Shown here piece after piece: positions 30,246 to 33,692 of a stretch of DNA of 33,692 bases (its first letter is position 1; each line of letters opens with the position of its first letter). A program made the position numbers and the translations under genes. The stretch spans positions 1 to 33,692 of the IMG/VR virus record IMGVR_UViG_3300005253_000156; one strand, written 5' to 3'. Source of the stretch: a virus. The notes under the pieces were generated by a model. The model worked only from the letters and a program-made list of their open reading frames with translations, had not been told where the DNA came from and ran no database searches.

Positions 30246-30620
30246 TTAAGTGTTCTCGGCCTTCTCCATCGCGCAATGAAGGTGCCTGTGCATATTATCC
30301 TCCATGACCACCAGATTGCTATGGTCGTTATTTAGCGGATTGCCGTCTATGTGGTGGACAACTTCGCTTTGCTTTAGTGGGCGACCTAATATTCCTTCAA
30401 CAAGGGCTCGATAGTCGAAGGTCCTTTGGTGTTTTCCATCAACAAGGCGGGAGACCATTCTGCGTCCTTGGTTGGTGATGTAACCTGAACCATTGGGCGC
30501 CTTTTCTCTTGCAAGGAGGCTTCCGTACCTAAACCAACGCATATAATGTTTTTTACACCACCCGCGCGCATAGTGTTCCGCGCCGCAACCCTCAATAGAA
30601 CAAGCCCGCTGGCGACTCAT
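30246..30620 (-). CDS. HNH endonuclease with N-terminal zinc knuckle
   Basis: 124 residues from ATG 30620, which overlaps the upstream stop. N-terminal CSIEGCGAEHYARGWCKKHY (7-26) is a zinc knuckle typical of phage HNH proteins. A NUMOD-like strand follows (GSGYITNQGRRMVSRL), then the HNH core VVHHIDGNPLNNDHSNLV (87-104). Free-standing homing-type nuclease, probably a selfish insertion in the late region just upstream of the head promoter. Confidence 0.85.
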   Translation of the reverse strand: MSRQRACSIEGCGAEHYARGWCKKHYMRWFRYGSLLAREKAPNGSGYITNQGRRMVSRLVDGKHQRTFDYRALVEGILGRPLKQSEVVHHIDGNPLNNDHSNLVVMEDNMHRHLHCAMEKAENT

Positions 30621-30949
30621 GCCCCCTGCCCACACTCGGCTTGCCACCAGTTCATCTTGCCGAGCCTTCCGGGGTTGCCTCCGCCGGGGGGCTCATCCCG
30701 AACCCCGAAGCCCGCGATATGTTCCTCGGTCCACGGGAACCCTGTCCTCGGGGAAACCCGGAGCACTACACCTTTGTCGCACTTTATGCAATACAACGAA
30801 CCGCCTTGGCGCGGCCTTTCCCTTTTGCCTGTTGGATTGAACTCGGTGCCGACTTTGTAGGTCCACTTCGTTAATTGGCCCAAGGCGTGGCCCAATGCCG
30901 ACGCCTTCCCCCGGGCTTTCTTCTCAAGCTGTGATATGGTTGTCGTCAT
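30617..30949 (-). CDS. Hypothetical 110-aa protein with Cys pair
   Basis: Starts MTTTISQLEKKARGKASALG. Contains YCIKCDKGVVLRVSPRTGFPW (53-73), a single CxxC with a beta hairpin, then ECGQGA at the C-terminus. It might complete a zinc site with the last Cys. ATGA overlap with the HNH gene. No family recognised. Confidence 0.5.
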   Translation of the reverse strand: MTTTISQLEKKARGKASALGHALGQLTKWTYKVGTEFNPTGKRERPRQGGSLYCIKCDKGVVLRVSPRTGFPWTEEHIAGFGVRDEPPGGGNPGRLGKMNWWQAECGQGA

Positions 30950-30952
30950 GGT

Positions 30953-31066
30953 TTATTTCCTCATTTTTATGGCTCGCATTTCGTAATATATCACAGTTAT
31001 ACTAAAGATGAACCACATGGCGAAGATAGCTACAGCGCTTATTAAAACCCAAAGGGAGCTAGTCAT
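30953..31066 (-). CDS. 37-aa single-span membrane peptide
   Basis: ATG 31066 overlaps the stop of the 46-aa gene (ATGA) and follows GGGAGAAAAA. The peptide is one hydrophobic helix (SSLWVLISAVAIFAMWFIFS) with a basic tail (MRAIKMRK), so N-out or N-in single-span. A longer upstream frame starting at 31210 crosses the 46-aa gene and is rejected. Role unknown. Confidence 0.55.
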   Translation of the reverse strand: MTSSLWVLISAVAIFAMWFIFSITVIYYEMRAIKMRK

Positions 31067-31203
31067 TTTTTCTCCCTCGCAGAGTCCCGTATGCGACGGG
31101 AACCCTCGGCCTTCCTTCTGGTGTCGTGCTGCGACTTCACCTTGCCGGACGATTTCTCCACCACCGCCCACTTCGATCCGCGCTTTACAACTTTGCTCGG
31201 CAT
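31063..31203 (-). CDS. 46-aa basic protein, DUF2188-like
   Basis: Preceded by an ideal AAAGGAGGGTGA and starting at ATG 31203. The sequence VVKRGSKWAVVEKSSGKVKS followed by HDTRRKAEGSRRIRD resembles the DUF2188 pattern (VVxRxxxWAV, then a Thr/Lys-rich turn and a helix of Ala/Arg). Function of that family is unknown. Stop overlaps the next ATG. Confidence 0.6.
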   Translation of the reverse strand: MPSKVVKRGSKWAVVEKSSGKVKSQHDTRRKAEGSRRIRDSAREKK

Positions 31204-31217
31204 TTCTCACCCTCCTT

Positions 31218-31304
31218 TCATGCGAGTAACAACACCGACAAAACGAACATCACTTCCAGCGAAAAAAGAAACACGCACCATAGGAATAGGTCAAGGCTGC
31301 TCAT
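31218..31304 (-). CDS. 28-aa membrane peptide
   Basis: ATG 31304 overlaps the stop of the 56-aa gene and the TGA is followed at once by the strong ribosome binding site of the 46-aa gene. The peptide MSSLDLFLWCVFLFSLEVMF plus VLSVLLLA is one hydrophobic helix. Perfect tiling between two genes supports it, but the length makes proof by sequence impossible. Confidence 0.45.
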   Translation of the reverse strand: MSSLDLFLWCVFLFSLEVMFVLSVLLLA

Positions 31305-31471
31305 AGAGCAAATTCCACCTGCCTTTTCGCCCGCCGCTTCAAAACAGGGCAGTATTGCGTGGTAATGATGGGTTCATCGGTGAGCCAGCAATACTTGTAG
31401 TGAAACTCCCCGGCCTCGAATTGGCCGCAGTGGGGGCATTTGTAAAAATCCTCACGGTTGCGGTCGGTCAT
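31301..31471 (-). CDS. 56-aa zinc-ribbon protein
   Basis: MTDRNREDFYKCPHCGQFEA contains CxxC, then YCW and a later QYCPVLKRR, so two further Cys could complete a zinc site. ATG 31471 overlaps the stop of the 121-aa gene (TGACC/ATG) and its TGA overlaps ATG 31304. Similar N-terminus to other small zinc proteins here. Function unknown. Confidence 0.6.
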   Translation of the reverse strand: MTDRNREDFYKCPHCGQFEAGEFHYKYCWLTDEPIITTQYCPVLKRRAKRQVEFAL

Positions 31472-31830
31472 CGGGGCTCCTTACCAAACTCTGCGTCAAT
31501 TATCTCTTGGATTATTTCGGGCTCATCGTTAAGGTCAAAGCCAACCGAGGGCGCGCCGATTCTCCAACTATAGTCATAGTTGAAAGGACGAAGTGGGAGC
31601 ATCCTGAAGGCGGGCTCCTTGAAATCCTCTCCGTCAAGGGGCCACACTAAATGAGCCAAGCCGCAATCACAACATGAGAAAACCGTCCTGTTGGGAACGT
31701 AACACACCCTATCTGTTCTGTATTGAAACCTCTCGCCCCACGGCATGATTCGGTCCCTAACTCGGTCGAGCCTGATGAGAAGTTGCGTGACGACCTTGTA
31801 GCCGAACAACCTAATCCTTGGGTTCTTCAT
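31468..31830 (-). CDS. Hypothetical 120-aa protein with Cys motif
   Basis: ATG 31830 (a GTG lies one codon earlier) behind GGGGAGA. IRLFGYKVVTQLLIRLDRVR is basic, then VFSCCDCGLAHLVWPL carries CCxC with a following His, a possible half zinc site. Acidic C-terminus (DLNDEPEIIQEIIDAEFG). No family recognised. Confidence 0.55.
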   Translation of the reverse strand: MKNPRIRLFGYKVVTQLLIRLDRVRDRIMPWGERFQYRTDRVCYVPNRTVFSCCDCGLAHLVWPLDGEDFKEPAFRMLPLRPFNYDYSWRIGAPSVGFDLNDEPEIIQEIIDAEFGKEPR

Positions 31831-31877
31831 CACTCTCCCCTTGCCGCCACACGGTTGCGCTCAGTCTGCATTATCAT
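31830..31877 (-). CDS. Doubtful 15-aa frame
   Basis: ATG 31877 overlaps the previous stop by an A, and the frame MIMQTERNRVAARGE ends in a TGATG with ATG 31830. It begins like other proteins here (TERNR) but could be chance or a short coupling peptide that brings ribosomes to the next gene. Confidence 0.2.
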   Translation of the reverse strand: MIMQTERNRVAARGE

Positions 31878-32069
31878 TTACACCCCCGCAGGGGGAAGGT
31901 CTGACGCCTCCACATATGCGAGCCGCCTCCCAAGGGTCCGCCACATCATATATCTAGGCTGAAAAAGACGCCCCAGATGGAGCGCCTCATACCTCGCAAA
32001 AGCGTTTACGTCTAGGGCTTCCCAAGCCGTCGCCGGAATCCCCGCGTTTGCCCACCAGCGATCATCCAT
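31878..32069 (-). CDS. 63-aa paralogue of the gene at 33096-33329
   Basis: ATG 32069 lies within the end of the methyltransferase gene. Residues RWWANAG (4-10) and LFQPRYMMWRTLGRR (35-49), ending in PPAGV, match the 77-aa protein at 33096-33329 (RWWHND, LNQPKYMLWWAYG, AIAGV). The two genes also share their upstream boundary sequence. They are therefore paralogous copies flanking the methyltransferase. No function known; W/aromatic-rich. Confidence 0.6.
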   Translation of the reverse strand: MDDRWWANAGIPATAWEALDVNAFARYEALHLGRLFQPRYMMWRTLGRRLAYVEASDLPPAGV

Positions 32070-32085
32070 ATGCGCCTCTACGTTT
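32062..32085 (-). repeat. Junction repeat copy C (KRRGAYG-stop / ATG)
   Basis: Encodes KRRGAYG and stop at the end of the methyltransferase frame; the next ATG (32069) begins seven bases before the last base of the stop. Same boundary as copies at 33014-33037 and 33322-33345. Confidence 0.8.
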
Positions 32086-33021
32086 CAAACCCACGCGGTT
32101 CTCCCGCTCTAAAATCATCCTACCCACAACCTCGGCCACCTGTGGCACTACGGCGTTTCCAAGGGCTCTAAGGCGGTCCACCCGATTGGGAACCCCATGA
32201 GCCACTCGACCCAATAGGGGTTCAGCGTTCCACCAGCCGTCGCTACCAAGTTCTCTCCACCCTGCCAATATGGCCGCCTTGCCGCCCCCAAAAATGTGCG
32301 TGAATCCCTCTGCGTCGGCGTGGGCCACACCTTGACCCAGTTTCGTAACCGCCATTGGGAGGTCTGGCCCTTCTCCTCGTATTTCTTCCACCCCTCTGCG
32401 CTTCCTTTCCGACCCGCATCCTCTACTGTTATCGTGGGCCACCTCCTCACGTCCGTCCTCAAGCTCCGTCCCTGTCCCCCGCCTGTACTCCCCACCGAAT
32501 CCCAACTCGCTGGAGTAGCCCACAATGAACACTCTCTCTCGGAGGTGCGGCGCACCAGCGGACTCAGCTGAAATGACATCCCACTCCGCGTCATACCCGC
32601 CCTCGGCCAAGTCTCCGAGAACTCGTCCAAACCCTCGAACAAGGAGCCCTGGGACATTCTCCAGCAAGACGATTCGGGGTCGTACCTCGCAAATGATTCG
32701 GATGATTTCGGGCCAGAGCCACCGTTCATCTTCCTCGCCGAGTCGCTTGCCGGCAGTAGAGACTGGCTGGCACGGGAAGCCCGAAGCGATGCAATCCACA
32801 ACTCCACGCCAAGGCTTACCGTCGAAGGTCTTGAGGTCTGTCCAGATTGGGGCATCGCAGAGCAGACCATCTTTGATTCGACTAATAGTGACAGCCACGC
32901 ACCAAGGGTTTTTCTCAACGTAGCAGACAGCTCTAAAGCCTCCAGTTCGATGAAGGCCAAGCTCGATTCCTCCAATGCCGGAACATAGACCCAAGACATT
33001 TAATCTGGCCCCTTCATCCAT
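32062..33021 (-). CDS. C5-cytosine DNA methyltransferase
   Basis: 319 residues with all core motifs: LNVLGLCSGIGGIELGL (7-23, AdoMet site), GFPCQPVS (81-88, catalytic C84), LLENVPGL (119-126), RERVFIVG (161-168) and RLRALGNAVVPQVAE (283-297). The variable region near 170-270 is less ordered and probably includes the target recognition part. It would methylate cytosine at C5 to protect phage DNA from host restriction. The last 15 residues (ERENRVGLKRRGAYG) are not part of the usual fold; they match the end of the terminase gene 1.2 kb upstream. The gene is flanked on both sides by the same junction repeat, indicating cassette insertion. Confidence 0.9.
   Translation of the reverse strand: MDEGARLNVLGLCSGIGGIELGLHRTGGFRAVCYVEKNPWCVAVTISRIKDGLLCDAPIWTDLKTFDGKPWRGVVDCIASGFPCQPVSTAGKRLGEEDERWLWPEIIRIICEVRPRIVLLENVPGLLVRGFGRVLGDLAEGGYDAEWDVISAESAGAPHLRERVFIVGYSSELGFGGEYRRGTGTELEDGREEVAHDNSRGCGSERKRRGVEEIRGEGPDLPMAVTKLGQGVAHADAEGFTHIFGGGKAAILAGWRELGSDGWWNAEPLLGRVAHGVPNRVDRLRALGNAVVPQVAEVVGRMILERENRVGLKRRGAYG
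32148..32999 (-). CDS. Overprinted 283-aa Trp-rich frame inside the methyltransferase gene
   Basis: A same-strand frame, one base ahead of the methyltransferase frame, open for 283 codons with ATG 32999 about 9 nt after GAAGGGG. Composition is unusual: about 16 Trp plus Ser/Thr/Pro, with TWPRAGMTRSGMS, SLWATPASW, VWPTPTQRDS and the end LNPYWVEWLMGFPIGWT. I recall uncharacterised phage proteins with such WPTPT and WVEWLMGFPIGWT motifs, but cannot check whether these are always overprints of C5-methyltransferases. VAHADA in the enzyme frame and WPTPT here are the same bases, so conservation of either frame can create the other. May be a genuine overlapping gene or a recurrent shadow. Confidence 0.4.
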   Translation of the reverse strand: MSWVYVPALEESSLAFIELEALELSATLRKTLGAWLSLLVESKMVCSAMPQSGQTSRPSTVSLGVELWIASLRASRASQSLLPASDSARKMNGGSGPKSSESFARYDPESSCWRMSQGSLFEGLDEFSETWPRAGMTRSGMSFQLSPLVRRTSERECSLWATPASWDSVGSTGGGQGRSLRTDVRRWPTITVEDAGRKGSAEGWKKYEEKGQTSQWRLRNWVKVWPTPTQRDSRTFLGAARRPYWQGGENLVATAGGTLNPYWVEWLMGFPIGWTALEPLETP

Positions 33022-33037
33022 ACGCCCCTCGCCTTTT
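33014..33037 (-). repeat. Junction repeat copy B (KRRGAYG-stop / ATG)
   Basis: An otherwise non-coding stretch just upstream of the methyltransferase reads KRRGAYG-stop in one frame, with ATG 33021 overlapping in the same seven-base geometry as copies A and C. The codons differ at third positions from the other copies. Confidence 0.75.
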
Positions 33038-33095
33038 CACCGAAATCCCGTCGCCCGCCTTAGCTGTAGGCCCCCCGACGTTTCCGGCGCGGCCA
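33014..33095 (-). pseudogene. C-terminal gene remnant before the methyltransferase
   Basis: The gap between the 77-aa gene and the methyltransferase stays open in one frame, ending AGDGISVKRRGAYG-stop, without a start codon of its own. This looks like the 3' end of a lost gene carrying the same terminal peptide as terminase. An alternative 19-codon ATG frame (TGATG-coupled to the stop at 33096) exists but lacks any recognisable feature. Confidence 0.4.
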
Positions 33096-33329
33096 TCACA
33101 CCCCCGCTATTGCAAGGTCCCACGGGTCGGAGTAAGTGAACCCGTAGGCCCACCACAGCATGTATTTGGGCTGATTAAGAAACCGGCGCTGGACGGCATC
33201 CCAATCGTGGTGCGAGCCCCCCCGAGCCGCGGGCTCTTTCAACATCCGCAGGCCCTCCTTCACGCCAGCCTTGAAGGCCTCAAGGTAGTCAATGGGGGCG
33301 TTCAGGTCGTTGTGCCACCACCTACCCAT
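33096..33329 (-). CDS. 77-aa Trp-rich protein downstream of terminase
   Basis: ATG 33329 overlaps the terminase stop in the same way the 63-aa paralogue overlaps the methyltransferase stop, which decides this start over GTG 33338. Starts MGRWWHNDLNAPIDYLEAFK, ends in NQPKYMLWWAYGFTYSD and AIAGV. Helical and aromatic. No named family known. Probably a structural or packaging-linked small protein given its strict position behind terL. Confidence 0.55.
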   Translation of the reverse strand: MGRWWHNDLNAPIDYLEAFKAGVKEGLRMLKEPAARGGSHHDWDAVQRRFLNQPKYMLWWAYGFTYSDPWDLAIAGV

Positions 33330-33345
33330 AAGCCCCACGCCTCTT
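33322..33345 (-). repeat. Junction repeat copy A (KRRGAYG-stop / ATG)
   Basis: The last seven codons plus stop of the terminase gene, overlapping ATG 33329. This is presumably the original copy, since it belongs to the nuclease-domain end of a complete conserved gene. Confidence 0.8.
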
Positions 33346-33692
33346 GAGCCCGATACGATTCTCCTTCTCTATCTGGTCAATAAAATCATCGAAATTTATC
33401 GCAAAGCCCTCCGGGCGCTCATCCGGCGGATCAACATACGCCGGCAACTCCATCAGGCCCTTCCATGCCAAGGCCAGGGAAAACACCCGGTCATCGTGCC
33501 CCCCCGTACCGGCCTCATACTTCCCGGCCTTGTTCCGCACAAAACCGATACACTCGTCCAGCGCATCAGAGTCGGGGACAAAGATTTCCTTGTCCCTTAT
33601 CGCGCCCGCCAAGAAGTCAATCAATGGACCGCGCGTAACAGAAGTCGTCTTGAACCCCATCTTGCGAGTCTGACGACGACCGCGCTCCTCCT
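33322..33692 (-). CDS. terL: Terminase large subunit, C-terminal nuclease part (5' end outside window)
   Basis: The frame is open to the window edge, so this is only the last 122 residues. It reads GRRQTRKMGFKTTSVTRGPL, then LAGAIRDKEIFVPDSDALDE, GKYEAGTGGHDDRVFSLALA and the tail EKENRIGLKRRGAYG. The HDDRVFSLALA segment with its Asp pair is the typical last metal-binding element of the RNase H-fold nuclease of large terminases, and the KTTSVTRGPLID stretch is the preceding conserved helix/strand. The ATPase domain lies beyond the edge. Functions in DNA packaging with the portal. Confidence 0.85.
   Translation of the reverse strand, partial: EERGRRQTRKMGFKTTSVTRGPLIDFLAGAIRDKEIFVPDSDALDECIGFVRNKAGKYEAGTGGHDDRVFSLALAWKGLMELPAYVDPPDERPEGFAINFDDFIDQIEKENRIGLKRRGAYG

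Noticed and set aside
31067-31210. N-terminal extension of the 37-aa membrane peptide to 31210
   Set aside because: It runs out of frame through the 46-aa gene that has an ideal ribosome binding site and overlapping stop; the internal ATG 31066 is better supported.

Overview
The window looks like a contiguous piece of a tailed double-stranded DNA phage (Caudoviricetes, podovirus-like) or a closely related prophage. Every gene I accept lies on the minus strand, so transcription runs from high to low coordinates. The phage character rests on a linear order of terminase large subunit (C-terminal end only), portal, scaffold, major capsid protein, tail adaptor, tail nozzle, a 1,634-residue virion or ejection-type protein, and a lysis cassette. 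No tape measure, tail tube or baseplate gene is visible, which favours a short-tailed virion. A Gram-negative host is suggested by Sec signal peptides on several proteins and by an O-antigen-ligase-like membrane protein. I see no integrase, tRNA, CRISPR array or replication polymerase. Assignments come from reading motifs without database searches.

Layout in transcription order. (1) 33692-30246, packaging end and accessory genes: the end of terL, a small gene, a C5-cytosine methyltransferase with a long overprinted second reading frame, a related small gene, a train of very small zinc-ribbon and single-membrane-helix genes, and an HNH endonuclease. (2) 30219-25735, head assembly: a sigma70-like promoter, zinc-ribbon and coiled-coil proteins, portal and several small genes, ending in an intrinsic terminator. 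(3) 25734-12981, capsid and tail: structured leader, scaffold, major capsid protein, a signal-peptide-bearing probable decoration protein, a structured RNA element, the O-antigen-ligase-like protein, tail adaptor and nozzle, fibre-like proteins, a second HNH endonuclease, a YkgJ-like cysteine protein and coiled-coil structural proteins. (4) 12981-5856: the giant protein, an XhlA-like holin candidate, an M15-type endolysin, a phospholipase-A2-like protein and three uncharacterised genes. (5) 5859-5715, control region: promoter, terminator, promoter. (6) 5697-1, an early-type operon led by a MerR/excisionase-type HTH protein. It carries a PD-(D/E)XK nuclease with a probable Fe-S cysteine set, a putative single-strand annealing protein, a RuvC-like resolvase and many tiny proteins. 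The left end is cut inside a zinc-ribbon gene.

The nuclease, annealing protein and resolvase plausibly form a phage recombination module. Holin, M15 peptidase and PLA2-like protein are adjacent and plausibly act together at the envelope. The most unusual structure is at 32062-33345. The same gene-boundary sequence (encoded tail KRRGAYG-stop with the next ATG overlapping the stop in identical geometry) occurs three times and brackets the methyltransferase gene, which looks like cassette insertion through a shared junction. Other unusual points are the 283-codon overprinted frame in the methyltransferase gene, secretion signals on proteins inside the virion operon, and an approximately 73-nt RNA element whose stem pairs fully only in the transcribed strand. 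Several genes of 27-56 residues not obvious in a simple ORF scan were found by their tight ATGA/TGATG overlaps with neighbours.
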